Part shown: in pieces, positions 10,716 to 20,904 of the stretch | Numbering within the stretch: position 1 is the stretch's first letter | Layout: each line of letters begins with the position of its first letter | Source: Pempheris klunzingeri | Taxonomy: Eukaryota; Chordata; Actinopteri; Acropomatiformes; Pempheridae | Length of the DNA: 64,000 nt | Reading direction: 5' to 3' | NCBI RefSeq assembly: GCF_042242105.1 | Contig: NC_092027.1 | Span: forward strand, 3,175,506 to 3,239,505 | Translations under genes and position numbers: made by a program | The notes under the pieces: generated by a model | What the model was told of the DNA's origin: nothing | The model's database searches: none | Seen by the model: only the letters and a program-made list of their open reading frames with translations

Positions 10716-10825
10716 TGACTCAGTGAAGTGTATCAGTCTCTGCAGAAGCTTCCAGCTGCAGCAGTCAGTTCAGTTTCTGTTCAGTCTGACTGAGGGAGGT
10801 TTTTGTACGACGCTTTTTCACTGTG

Positions 10826-11308
10826 CGAACGACCACTGACTGTTCACATAGAATACCCCCATACAGTAATAAACTGCTGCATCTTCAGTCTGGACTCCAC
10901 TGATGGTCAGAGTGAAGTCAGAGTTTGATCCACTGCCTGTAAAACGACCTGGAGTTCCTGATGCTCGAGTGCTAGCGTAGTAAATGAGCAGTTTAGGAGT
11001 TTCTCCATCTCTCTGTTGGTACCAGGATGAGGCGTGATAGCTGCTCCAAGTATAAACATTCCGACTGGTCTTACAGCTGATGGTGACGGAGCCTCCCACA
11101 GCAGAGCTCACTGCTCCAGGCTGAGTCGCTGTGTACTGACCTCTGGACTCTGAGGGCACAGAGACAGAAACATAAAGCAGCGTCACGGTTTAGTCGGCTT
11201 CATTTCAGAGGGACGGATGTTGGTAGAGGAGAGGAGTCTGATGCTCTGGACTTTACCTGTGAAGCAGCAGCAGAGGAGAGTCCAGATGAGGACGGAGGTC
11301 AGAGTCAT
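10826..11308 (-). CDS. Ig light-chain V gene VA5 (family A, a position, long CDR1)
   Basis: Leader exon 11257-11308, V exon 10826-11149, 12-RSS 10798-10825, promoter 11389-11434. CDR1 is the long form, [14 protein letters not shown], three to four codons longer than in VA3 or VA4. CDR2 [15 protein letters not shown]3 part [12 protein letters not shown]. Its partner J segments start 498 bp from the leader. Confidence 0.95.
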
Positions 11309-11806
11309 GTTTGTGATGAGGAGGATTTCTGTGGCTTCTGTTGTTGTGAAGGACGGCTGTCAGTCATCCAGTGTTCAACTCTCAGGACTATAAACTCTCC
11401 CAGAGCAGTGGAGCATGGTGCTGCTGATGCAAAGTGGCTCTCTATGGAAATGCTCCCACTGACCCCAACAGGGACCTCAGGATCAGTCAATTCATCATTC
11501 TATTGATTAGAAGTTATTGAACACCAGTTTTGTAGGATGTTGGCTCTGTGCTTGTGGAGGATTTTTAAAGACATTTTTGTTTAAATTAATTTTGAGGGAA
11601 AATTTATCTAAGTTCCCTTTAAAATATGTGTGTATGAAATAAAAATATACAATCTATAAACCGGTGGCTCTGTGTTTTTTAAATTGACAATATTCTACAA
11701 TGACAAACTATTTTTGGGGAGGTTGTTTGTGTCAGAGTCAGAGAGCCGTGTCTCTTCTACACTGAGAGGTTTTTGTACGGCGGCTCAATGACTTTGTATC
11801 ACTGTG

Positions 11807-11844
11807 GTGGACTTTTGGTGGAGGAACCAGACTGGATGTTGGAA
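11807..11844 (+). CDS. J segment U3-J1
   Basis: Encodes [12 protein letters not shown]; 23-RSS 11768-11806. Confidence 0.95.
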
Positions 11845-12185
11845 GTAAGTCAAATGCATTTTTTATTTTGGCTGTTTTATTATTATCATGAATTATATTC
11901 AACACTGTAGGAAAAAACTAGTGTTCAGTTGCTCAATGAATAATTTTCTGTCAGAGACAAAGTTCACTTCAGAAACAGAAATCAATCAAAAAGTCATTGT
12001 AACAAAAAGAATATTGAGACAGTTGATGAATCATTGTTTTGATTGATTGTGTTGTTTCATGCTTTAATGGTAGAACTGCATGCTGAGGGCTTGTAGGTTT
12101 AGTTCAGTCTGTCAGAGTCAGAGAGCCGTGTCTCTTTACACTGAGAGGTTTTTGTACGGCGGCTCAATGACTTTGTATCACTGTG

Positions 12186-12223
12186 GTGGACGTTCGGTGG
12201 AGGAACCAGACTGGATATTGGAA
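12186..12223 (+). CDS. J segment U3-J2
   Basis: Encodes [12 protein letters not shown]; 23-RSS 12147-12185. Trp where U2, U4, U5, U7 and U9 J2 have Tyr. Confidence 0.95.
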
Positions 12224-12563
12224 GTAAGTCAAATGCTTGGGATTCGTTTTATTTCAGGAGTTATTGTTCTTTTCATTCCCTTCATAATCACCATGAATAG
12301 TTGGTTTTCCATAATGATGATTATTTCAAATATTCAAATATTTCGTGCTTGGAGACAAAGTTAATGTTGGCAGAGAGATTTATAAAAACTCGTTCCAGTA
12401 AATTTAAAACATTAAGCCTGGAGGTAAATCATTATCTCCAACCTTCACGGTCAAGCCGCATGTTTTGCGTGTTTGTAGGTTTAGTTCAGACAAAGTCAGA
12501 GAGCCGTGTCTCTTTACACTGAGAGGTTTTTGTACGGCGGTTCAATGACTTTGTATCACTGTG

Positions 12564-12601
12564 GTGTACGTTCGGTGGAGGAACCAGACTGGAATTTGGA
12601 A
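12564..12601 (+). CDS. J segment U3-J3 (Cys variant)
   Basis: Encodes [12 protein letters not shown]; 23-RSS 12525-12563. The first codon is TGT (Cys) in place of TGG (Trp), so unless trimmed it puts a free Cys in CDR3. The LEFG end is shared only with U9-J3. Confidence 0.95.
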
Positions 12602-13459
12602 GTAAGTTTCTGCACAAATACTAAACTAAATTTCCAAAAGTCATATTCTAAATTCAGTTTTTGTAGGTTTGAGGCAGATAAAAATATCTTGTTTTAATTT
12701 TAAGACTTTTAGTATCCATGTTGTTATCTGTCCTGCTTTATCATGGAGGCTGACTCGGAGCAGCTTTACTGAACATTTCTTCAAACATTCCTGTCAAACT
12801 GAAATTCAAACAGTGTAGAAAGTGTTGAAGCCATAAAATGTTCATATTAGTGTGAAAATGTTTTGGTCAGTTTTAGTTTATCTTCCACATCATTACTTAC
12901 TGTTGCTGCAATGTGCTGAAATTCACTTTCTTCCAGTAAAATTGAACAACGTGAAGATAAAGACGGGTATCTGATAATGTGCAAAATCTCTGATCCCTTC
13001 GTTGTGTCATATATTGTTTCAAATGGTGAAAATCTGTTCAGTTTGGTGAAGATGACTGAAATCCACATGAAGAACGTTTGGCTGTAGTCCGGTCATTTTC
13101 TGTATCTTTCATGTTTCCACTAAATACTTTAAAGTCATTTATAATCAAGGTTTGAGATGATTTTGTTGGCAAAGGTTTAAAATGAGGTCCAACGTTGACA
13201 TTTAATCTGCAGTGTAGTTTGAGGTGTTTCGGGTCTTTTCTGGATGATGATTCTCTCTGTGCTGATGTGCATGAGAGGCTTCATAAAGGGAAGTGAAACA
13301 ATGTGTGAGTGAGTGAGTGACTGGTGGAGCAGAAAAACCACCTGACAGAAACTCCTTAAAGGACAAAATCAGCTCTCTCACAGTGAAGGTGTCCAAGTGT
13401 CTGGTGGTTGATTGACAGCTGTGTGGTCCCCGTCCTCTAATCTGATTGGTGTCTCCTAG
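12602..13459 (+). other. J3-to-C intron (exemplar U3)
   Basis: About 858 bp with no coding sequence I can support. Near its 3' end lies a CAGCTG E-box followed by TGTGGT, and CTGATTGGT (inverted CCAAT) just before the acceptor; no kappa-B or full octamer motif was seen, so an enhancer is not shown. Other copies: 6593-7449, 21321-22178, 30026-30884, 38762-39620, 47493-48349, 60466-61323. Confidence 0.8.
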
Positions 13460-13785
13460 GTGATGTCCGTCCCACCCTGACGGTGCTGCCCCCCTCCGGT
13501 GAGGAGCTGGAGAAGGGGAAGGCTACGCTGATGTGTCTGGCCAACAAGGGCTTCCCCTCAGGCTGGAGTCTGGCCTGGAAGGTGGACGGCAGCAGCAGCT
13601 TCAGCTGGGAGGAGAGCAGGAGCCCCGGGGTGCTGGAGAAGGACGGCCGCTACAGCTGGAGCAGCACCCTGAGGCTCCCTGCTGACCAGTGGAAGAAAGT
13701 GGGCTCTGTGACCTGTGAGGCCACCCAGGGCTCCCAGTCTCCAGTCTCAGAGACACTGATGAGGAACCAGTGTCCCCAGTCCTGA
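13460..13785 (+). CDS. Ig light-chain C exon, U3
   Basis: Complete constant exon, QWKKVG and SQSPVSETL form, acceptor CTCCTAG, stop TGA after NQCPQS. Poly(A) signal 13932-13937. It differs from U2-C by one residue (Lys for Arg). Confidence 0.96.
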
Positions 13786-14938
13786 GCTGACCCACTGGGA
13801 CTCTGCTCTGGTTTTACTCTGCTACTGCTCTCAGTCTGACCTCTGATACACTGTCTTTTTTCTCTCTGTAAATGCTTCAGTATAATTCTCACTTGCTTTA
13901 TTGTTGACTGATACAGTTGATCATTCAAAACAATAAAAGTCTCATAAAACATTGGTTTTACATTCATGACAGTGATGGATCTTTTTCTTTGCCGTATGTT
14001 TCATATTAGGAACATTTGTTAGAATAAAGCATGAGGCCACAATTTTTCTAGTCACTTCTTGATACTTCATAGTTGTTGCAGGTTTGTTTGTCATGACTGA
14101 AAATTGGTAACAATCCTCAGAATGATTAAAGTATTTCAATGGAAAACCAACAAATGACTTCATATCACTGAAATCTGCTCCTGATGATGCATTTGTTGTT
14201 GGGACTTCATTTGTATGTGATAGTGATAGAAAGTTGGTGATAAATAAAAAGCAGAGTATCATCAGCATAAAGTGAGATTTTAATGCCAGTAATATTTAAA
14301 TGAAAGGGTTAGTGATTGAACACAAGGCTTAATGACAGAGGATGATGGTCTCTGTATGTAGAAGAGAAAGGAGAACTATTGATCAGCTGTGCCCATGTTT
14401 GTTAATAAAAGAATAAAGGCTGAAATGTCGCTGCCTAATAATTACAATCCATCCATTAAATCTACAGTGAGTGGGATTATCTCAGGGTCAGATCAGTAGT
14501 ATTTTATTATGTAGACGTCACCTCTGAAAGCTGAGTCAGTGCAGCCTAACAGTGTCTCTGTTTAGCTGTGGTGTCCTACAGCAGGAAGGTGCTGATGTGA
14601 AAAGATGAAAGGAGGCCATTTTACAGCAGTCGTACAGGAGTCTGTGCCACATGGTGTCCTGTCTTTGATTCAAAAGCACGGCTGTGATTTGGTCTAAAAA
14701 AGTGCCAGATATGAGGCTTTGGTTGCTTACAAAGAAAAAGAAGATGTAAGCGCTTCATTAAGGAAAGTCTTGTGGAAATAGAGGTGTTTGTGTTTAAAAA
14801 CTATCAGAGCATAATTTTATTGCTCTACAATGAAGGCCAAGTCAGTTTTATGTGACTGACTCAGTGAAGTGTATCAGTCTCTGCAGCAGCTTCCAGCTGC
14901 AGCAGTCAGTTCAGTTTCTGTTCAGTCTGACTGAGGGA
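13786..14938. other. C 3' UTR and C-to-Vb spacer (exemplar U3)
   Basis: About 1,150 bp. The first 150 bp are the 3' UTR with its poly(A) signal. An open frame on the minus strand with a signal-peptide-like start lies inside. Nothing else is recognised. Other copies: 7776-8730 and 48676-49631 (both about 200 bp shorter), 22505-23658, 31211-32365, 39947-41110, 61650-62804. A fragment survives in U1 at about 2040-2867. Confidence 0.8.
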
Positions 14939-14966
14939 GGTTTTTGTACGACGCTTTTTCACTGTG

Positions 14967-15440
14967 TGAACGACCACTGACTGTTCACATAGAATGCCCC
15001 CATACAGTAATAAACTGCTGCATCTTCAGTCTGGACTCCACTGATGGTCAGAGTGAAGTCAGAGTTTGATCCACTGCCTGTAAAACGATCTGGAATTCCT
15101 GATGCTCGAGTGTTAGCAGTGTGAATGAGAAGTTTTGGAGTTTCTCCATCTCTCTGTTGGTACCAGGATAAATAGCTCCCACTATAAACATCCCGACTGG
15201 TCTTACAGCTGATGGTGACGGAGCCTCCCACAGCAGAGCTCACTGCTCCAGGCTGAGTCGCTGTGTACTGACCTCTGGACTCTGAGGGCACAGAGACAGA
15301 AACATAAAGCAGCGTCACGGTTTAGTCGGCTTCATTTCAGAGGGACGGATGTTGGTAGAGGAGAGGAGTCTGATGCTCTGGACTTTACCTGTGAAGCAGC
15401 AGCAGAGGAGAGTCCAGATGAGGACGGAGGTCAGAGTCAT
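14967..15440 (-). CDS. Ig light-chain V gene VA6 (family A, b position)
   Basis: Leader exon 15389-15440, V exon 14967-15281, 12-RSS 14939-14966, promoter 15521-15566. CDR1 [14 protein letters not shown]2 [11 protein letters not shown]3 part [15 protein letters not shown]2 is the same as VA2 while CDR1 matches VA8 and VA10, a mosaic pattern. Confidence 0.95.
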
Positions 15441-15566
15441 GTTTGTGATGAGGAGGATTTCTGTGGCTTCTGTTGTTGTGAAGGACGGCTGTCAGTCATC
15501 CAGTGTTCAACTCTCAGGACTATAAACTCTCCCAGAGCAGTGGAGCATGGTGCTGCTGATGCAAAG

Positions 15567-16464
15567 TGGCTCTCTATGGAAATGCTCCCACTGACCCCAA
15601 CAGGGACATGGATTACTCTGATGATGCTGTTTATCAATGGATCAATCAGTTTATCAGAGTATTGATTAGTTTTCAGTATAAATTCTAAATTTAACTTTAT
15701 TCTTCAAGACAAATTTATTTTCTAAATGTGTCTCATCTTATTCTGTTACTAGAGAAAAACACATCAGATTAAAGTCTGTGATTCTTTGAGGAAATATTGA
15801 AATCAGAGATGAGTTTTTGTGACTTTGTTTATGTTTCAGTAGAAATACATTTTTCTGCTGTTAACTATAAATTAATATAATTATAGTGATTCTTGAATGA
15901 GTCACATTATGTCCTCAAACCGACTGAACTCTTCACTTAAACATTTTGCTGAACTGAAAATCAAACTTTAACAGTTTTCAGATAAACTTGTCTCAGAGGT
16001 TTCACCTGATGTTTCTCAAAGATTTGAATCTTTCACACACTGTATGTCACAAATGAACATCTTAAAACATTACCGTCACATTTAACCACCGAGCTGTGTG
16101 AGCGGGTTTGATTTGATGACTTTTTACATGTAATCCAACAAGGTTCACTTTAAACGAGTAAAACAAACAGATCTTGTTGGTCTTTTCTGTAGTTTAGAAG
16201 AAACCTTTAAGGTATTGTGAAACAAAGAACACCTGACATTTTATCAGACCAGGTTATTTCATCATCTTTTCATGTCCAAACTCAGACGTAGCTTGGTGAC
16301 TAAACAGTTTAACTTTTTAACTTTAGTACTGAGACCTCACGGTCCAGCAGTGATGCCTGTCTGTTGCCATGGTTACTGGGCTCAGAGGAGGAAGTGAAAC
16401 ACCGAGCAGCGCTTTCATCCAAACTGTCCGGGTCTCTAAATTTCCTCCACGTGTCTCTCTGCAG
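15567..16464. other. Vb-to-pseudoC spacer (exemplar U3)
   Basis: About 900 bp, AT-rich. No J segment or 23-RSS was found in it, so pseudo-C has no J of its own. Other copies: 24287-25184, 32994-33892, 41748-42645, 50269-51170, 54836-55592 (about 140 bp shorter); joint-ended copies 3496-4404 and 9356-10244; 63430-64000 is cut by the window. Confidence 0.8.
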
Positions 16465-16652
16465 CGGGTGGAGTCGCCCCCACCCTGAGCGTGCTGCCCC
16501 CCTCCAGTGAGGAGCTGCAGCAGGGGAAGGACAGACCAGGGTCCCCAGTCCTGAGCTCACCCACTGGGACTCTGCTGCTGGTTTCACTCTGCTGCTGCTC
16601 TCAGGCTGCACTTTCTCTCCCTCTCTCGCTCTTTAATGACATGTTTCATTGA
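16465..16652 (+). pseudogene. Pseudo-C exon, U3 (Ig-fold core deleted)
   Basis: The acceptor CTCTCTGCAG is kept and the start reads GGVAPTLSVLPPSSEELQQGK, a diverged C start. About 240 bp, including both Ig-fold Cys codons, are then missing and the exon resumes at the old C-terminal and stop region (GTCCCCAGTCCTGAGC) in another frame. The frame from the J phase stays open to a TGA at 16650-16652, about 62 codons. A poly(A) signal AATAAA remains at 16700-16705. No J segment lies between VA6 and this exon. It cannot form a light-chain constant domain. Confidence 0.92.
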
Positions 16653-17427
16653 AGTTTTTAAAGTGTTGTTGCTTGATATCATTTTGATAATTTCACAACA
16701 ATAAAGACCATTTCATCAAATCAGGGGTTTTCATCTGTGTTATTGTGAAAGTAACACATGGAGGTGTCTTAATAGTTCCATTAAATCCCAAAAGAATGAA
16801 CTCAAGTGAGTTTACAGTTTTGGAAAAGTCTGGAGAAAAGAAAGAACGAGTTCATTCTGTGTTTAATACACTTGATGGTACGAGAACATGCAGCCCAGAC
16901 ATGATAGAAGTAAATTCCTTAAAGCTTTTGTGACTACAGACACCGCTTCTGATCAATTATTACAAATCAGTTTTTTGTGAACAAAGCTGATTGTTAAAAT
17001 GTCTGAAGGAAAATCAGACCTCTCATGTTGAAACGGTTTTATAAATGTCCAGAAAAGTGTGATGAATCAGATGAAAGTAGAAAGTCTGAGGAGAATTTAT
17101 TGTATTTGTTCGATGAAGTCGAAGATAATCAACTAATCAATAATCAATATAAAATAGAACAAAAGCAAAACAAACTCTTGTTAATGTTGCTGCCTGTATT
17201 AACTCATCTACATTTCAACTCAGCTACAACAGATGTAGTTTGATCAGACTTTAAATATATTATTTAACAGCCTGTTCCAGTAAAATGACCATTTTAACGT
17301 ACTTTACTTTAAATAGTGTTTCCTGGCAGTATTCTGTCATAAAGGACGTCACTGTCTGTCAAACTTCTTTAGTGTCTGTGTTTCTCTGCAGCTTCTCTGT
17401 GAGATCAGTTCCTCTTTAGCTGAGGGA
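16653..17427. other. PseudoC-to-VB spacer (exemplar U3)
   Basis: About 775 bp, AT-rich with a few short A/T length changes between units; no gene, J or RSS other than that of VB. Other copies: 25373-26146, 34081-34858, 42834-43611, 51359-52136, 55781-56555. Confidence 0.8.
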
Positions 17428-17455
17428 GGTTTTTGTACGGCGTTGTATCACTGTG
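17428..17455 (-). promoter_or_regulatory. 12-RSS of family B V genes (exemplar, VB1)
   Basis: Read from the V gene: heptamer CACAGTG, 12-bp spacer ATACAACGCCGT, nonamer ACAAAAACC. On the + strand its spacer is ACGGCG+TTGTAT, the two ends of the J spacer. Unchanged in all six VB genes. Confidence 0.95.
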
Positions 17456-18023
17456 TGAGCGGGAAGCTGTTACGCTGCTGACAGTAATAAACTCCTTCAT
17501 CTTCAGTCTGGACTCTGCTGATGTTCAGAGTGAAGTCGGTCTGATGGGCTGTTGCACTAAAACGGTCAGAAACTCCTGACTGACGATATGTAGTGTCATA
17601 AATCAGGAGTTTAGGAGCTTCACCAGCTTTCTGAAGGTACCAGTTCATGTCGTCACCTATATTTGTACTGGATTTACATCTGATAGAGACAGTCTGTCCT
17701 GGAACAACAGACTGAGATTCAGGAGACTGAGTCACGATAATTTCTGCTGATGAATCTGGAAAACATGAAAAAGAGGAGAAGGGTTATTGAGACAAATCCA
17801 GCCTGGAGGAAGATGATCAACATCCAAACAGAAGAGAATCAAATGTTTAACATGGAGAACAGATGGAAGAAGGTCAATGCTGCTTGTTTCAGTGATTCTC
17901 CATCATAGCAGAGCATCATTGTGGTGAACCTGGCTGCACCCTGAAGCAAAGTTTCCAGAAGAGAGTCTCACCCTGAACAAGGAGCCCCAGGGTGGCCAGC
18001 AGTAGAGTCAGTGACATCATCAT
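17456..18023 (-). CDS. Ig light-chain V gene VB1 (family B, kappa-like)
   Basis: Leader exon 17972-18023, which opens with three ATG codons in a row (MMMSLTLLLATLGLLVQ), then a 216-bp intron and V exon 17456-17755. The V domain begins DSSAEIIVTQSPESQSVV and has SIRCKSS Cys, WYLQKAGEAPKLLI, FSATAHQTDFTL and GVYYC Cys. It is a different subgroup from VA: short CDR1 TNIGDDMN, no insertion in framework 3, CDR3 part QQRNSFPL. CDR2 YDTTYRQ. LNIS replaces the LTIS of its relatives. 12-RSS 17428-17455. Octamer-like GTTTGCAT with TTAAGA at 18084-18125 and a second octamer-like motif at 18193-18200. It lies beyond pseudo-C, about 3.7 kb from the U3 C exon. Confidence 0.95.
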
Positions 18024-18083
18024 CGTGCTGCCGGCGTGTCAGCGTCTCTGAAAGGTCTGAACAGCCACCGATCAACACTGGTC

Positions 18084-18200
18084 TCTTAACGGCCGGGAGC
18101 AGAGAGGCAGGACACACATGCAAACACACAGAGTCAGTGAACTGTAGCCGTCCTCAACATATCATGGAGTTTCCCCTCAGAGCTCAGAGCAGATTAGCAT
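18084..18200 (-). promoter_or_regulatory. Family B V promoter region (exemplar, VB1)
   Basis: On the minus strand GTTTGCAT (18118-18125, one mismatch to the octamer) is followed after 28 bp by TTAAGA, a possible weak TATA element. A second octamer-like motif, ATGCTAAT, lies at 18193-18200. Conserved before all six VB genes. Confidence 0.6.
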
Positions 18201-19382
18201 ATTTACATGTAGAGGAGAATGAAAAGTGTGGTGCTAAACTGATCCAGTGGTTCATGGACAGGTTTGTTCTCTCTGTCCAGTCTGCTAACATGGTCTTTTT
18301 CCACAATGACTAGTTAGATTCATATCAATAATGATTTGACAGCTTTAGGTGTTTTCATACGGAGGTTTGACCAAGTAAAGTGGTGATGAGTCATGAGGGG
18401 ATGCTGAGGCCGAGGATCTCACACAGCGTGCTGGACAGAGTCCAACCAGAAGTTTTGGACATTTGGGCAGAACCAGAAAACACTGAAGTCCTCATCAGTC
18501 ACAGCTGGACACATTCTTTGCCTCCAGTCCATGTGCTAACAGCTGTGAGCAGTAATGTGAGTTTCCTGAAGGTCTTCATGCTGCACTTCTCCTCCATGTT
18601 GACTGAAAAGTTCAGATTCTACAGTCGTCACCTTTTCTCCACAAGGTCCATTCAGTAGCTGCTCTGGAGCTTTGGGCCAAAGCGCATGATTTTCCTCAGC
18701 AGATGGAGTCCCATGATGGTTCAGATGAGCGGGAATGTGATCAACTAAATGACAACTAGGTGATCCATCTGCCGGGGAAGATCATGTGATGTGACTGAAA
18801 GCTCCACAACAGCTAGTAGATGGATGTTGTGCAGATATCGTTTTGTTGTTTCAAAGGTGGAAAATGAACTTTCAGTCTCAGTGTATTTGTTGGGTTTTTG
18901 TGTTGAATGTAAAATAAAATGTGTTGTTGTAAATTCTTTGGTGCATCACTGACGTCTTTTTTCTTTTTATGATTCCACTTGATATCTGTCGTTTCTTTGC
19001 TTACTATGGGTTCATACATCTAAAGTAACATCTTGTGACTGGAGAGGTGGACAGGTGTTTCTCTGGGCCAGCATTGATGGTGAAGCTGATGCTGATCAGT
19101 GTCTTCATGTTTTCCTTGAACAGGTTACAGTTGAGATCGCTGTGGCCCAGGATGAGGCTGGGATCAAAGGTCATGACCTAGACTGTCCCAGGTTGACACC
19201 TTTTGATTGATTGGCAGATCAGATAAGAACATGGGATAATAATGTGATGTGAATGGATGGTGATAAACTGTGATGGAGGAACTAATTTAATTTGCACAAA
19301 GATTTTCTGTCATTGATCTTGTTTTGATTCACGTTTACTGGTGTTAAAGCAGCAGTGGTGAAATGTTCACTCTGCTTGATGA

Positions 19383-19384
<2 letters not shown>
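18201..19384. other. VB-to-next-unit spacer (exemplar U3)
   Basis: About 1,180 bp. Two stretches stay open over 90-110 codons (18380-18658 and about 19010-19210 on the + strand), neither with a family I recognise nor with a convincing gene structure. AATAAA occurs near 18911. Other copies: 26920-28101, 35632-36815, 44385-45568, 52910-54093, 57329-58511. The last third also remains in U1 and U2 (about 4424-4700 and 10265-10660). Confidence 0.75.

Positions 19385-19441
<57 letters not shown>
19385..19441. repeat. (TG)n tract before VA7
   Basis: 57-bp pure TG/CA tract. Confidence 0.92.
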
Positions 19442-19443
<2 letters not shown>

Positions 19444-19553
19444 TGACTCAGTGAAGTGTATCAGTCTCTGCAGCAGCTTCCAGCTGCAGCAGTCAGTTCA
19501 GTTTCTGTTCAGTCTGACTGAGGGAGGTTTTTGTACGACGCTTTTTCACTGTG

Positions 19554-20036
19554 TGAACGAATGCTGACTGTTCACATAGAAATACCCCAGACAGTAATAA
19601 ACTGCTGCATCTTCAGTCTGGACTCCACTGATGGTCAGAGTGAAGTCAGAGTTTGATCCACTGCCTGTAAAACGATCTGGAGTTCCTGATGCTCGTCTGT
19701 TTGCAGCATAAATAAGCAATTTAGGAGTTTCTCCATCTCTCTGTTGGTACCAGGCTAAGGCGTGATTGCTGCTCCAAGTATGAACATCCCGACTGGTCTT
19801 ACAGCTGATGGTGACGGAGCCTCCCACAGCAGAGCTCACTGCTCCAGGCTGAGTCGCTGTGTACTGACCTCTGGACTCTGAGGGCACAGAGACAGAAACA
19901 TAAAGCAGCGTCACGGTTTAGTCGGCTTCATTTCAGAGGGACGGATGTTGGTAGAGGAGAGGAGTCTGATGCTCTGGACTTTACCTGTGAAGCAGCAGCA
20001 GAGGAGAGTCCAGATGAGGACGGAGGTCAGAGTCAT
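19554..20036 (-). CDS. Ig light-chain V gene VA7 (family A, a position, long CDR1)
   Basis: Leader exon 19985-20036, V exon 19554-19877, 12-RSS 19526-19553, promoter 20117-20162. CDR1 [17 protein letters not shown]2 [15 protein letters not shown]3 part [12 protein letters not shown]. The predicted V domain is identical in amino acids to VA16, 39 kb away. Confidence 0.95.
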
Positions 20037-20525
20037 GTTTGTGATGAGGAGGATTTCTGTGGCTTCTGTTGTTGTGAAGGACGGCTGTCAGTCATCCAGT
20101 GTTCATCTCTCAGGACTATAAACTCTCCCAGAGCAGTGGAGCATGGTGCTGCTGATGCAAAGTGGCTCTCTATGGAAATGCTCCCATTGACCCCAACAGG
20201 GACTTCAGGATCAGTCAATTCATCATTCATCTATTGATTAGAAGTTATTGAACACCAGTTTTGTAGGATGTTGGCTCTGTGCTTGTGGAGGATTTTTAAA
20301 GACATTTTTGTTTATAGAAAATTTATCGAAGTTCCCTTTAAAATATGTGTGTATGAAATAAAAATATACAATCTATAAACCGGTGGCTCTGTGTTTTTTA
20401 ATCTGACAATATTCTACAATGACAAACTATTTTTGGGGAGGTTGTTTGTGTCAGAGTCAGAGAGCCGTGTCTCTTCTACACTGAGAGGTTTTTGTACGGC
20501 GGCTCAATGACTTTGTATCACTGTG

Positions 20526-20563
20526 GTGGACTTTTGGTGGAGGAACCAGACTGGATGTTGGAA
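20526..20563 (+). CDS. J segment U4-J1
   Basis: Encodes [12 protein letters not shown]; 23-RSS 20487-20525. Confidence 0.95.
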
Positions 20564-20904
20564 GTAAGTCAAATGCATTTTTTATTTTGGCTGTTTTATT
20601 ATCATTATGAATTATATTCAACAATGTAGGAAAAAACTGGTGTTCAGTTGCTCAATGAATAATTTTCTGTCAGAGACAAAGTTCACTTCAGAAACAGAAA
20701 TCAATCAAAAAGTCATTGTAACAAAAAGAATATTGAGTCAGTTGATGAATCATTGTTTTGATTGATTGTGTTGTTTCATGCTTTAATGGTAGAACTGCAT
20801 GCTGAGGGCTTGTAGGTTTAGTTCAGTCTGTCAGAGTCAGAGAGCCGTGTCTCTTTACACTGAGAGGTTTTTGTACGGCGGCTCAATGACTTTGTATCAC
20901 TGTG

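Larger units (their letters stand above)
4801..10797. repeat. Array unit U2 (VA3, J1-J3, C, VA4; pseudoC-VB lost)
   Basis: Unit of 6.0 kb with the complete V-J3-C-V core. It shares with U1 the deletion of pseudo-C and VB (junction near 10264) and shares with U7 a roughly 200-bp deletion between C and the b-position V. The TG tract before VA3 is reduced to a few repeats (about 4708-4716). Confidence 0.88.
10798..19525. repeat. Array unit U3 (complete, 8.73 kb)
   Basis: Holds VA5, J1-J3, C, VA6, pseudo-C, VB1 in this order; the reference unit used here for describing spacers. Confidence 0.92.

Noticed and set aside
10633-10839. Cys-Val repeat frames across the TG tracts
   Set aside because: They are microsatellite translations that run into antisense V sequence.
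12847-13068. 73-codon antisense frame in the J3-to-C intron
   Set aside because: The frame is broken by a 1-bp loss in U2 and U7 with no other sign of decay, and it lies in an intron without exon signals.
13601-13795. Antisense frame across the C exon
   Set aside because: It is the shadow of the GC-rich C coding sequence.
15567-16464. Possible J segment feeding pseudo-C
   Set aside because: GAGTTTTTGTGAC resembles a nonamer, but no heptamer follows at 12 or 23 bp and no FGxG codons are present.
16309-16611. 100-codon antisense frame over pseudo-C
   Set aside because: Shadow of the pseudo-C exon; no start context or homology.
16745-16933. 62-codon open frame between pseudo-C and VB, repeated in six units
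   Set aside because: It begins at GTG, not ATG, shows no domain or exon signals, and its conservation is explained by the overall identity of the units.
18380-18658. 92-codon + strand frame downstream of VB (122 codons in U4)
   Set aside because: Its length changes with a single TAG/AAG difference between units, there is no recognisable domain, and no splice or poly(A) structure fits.
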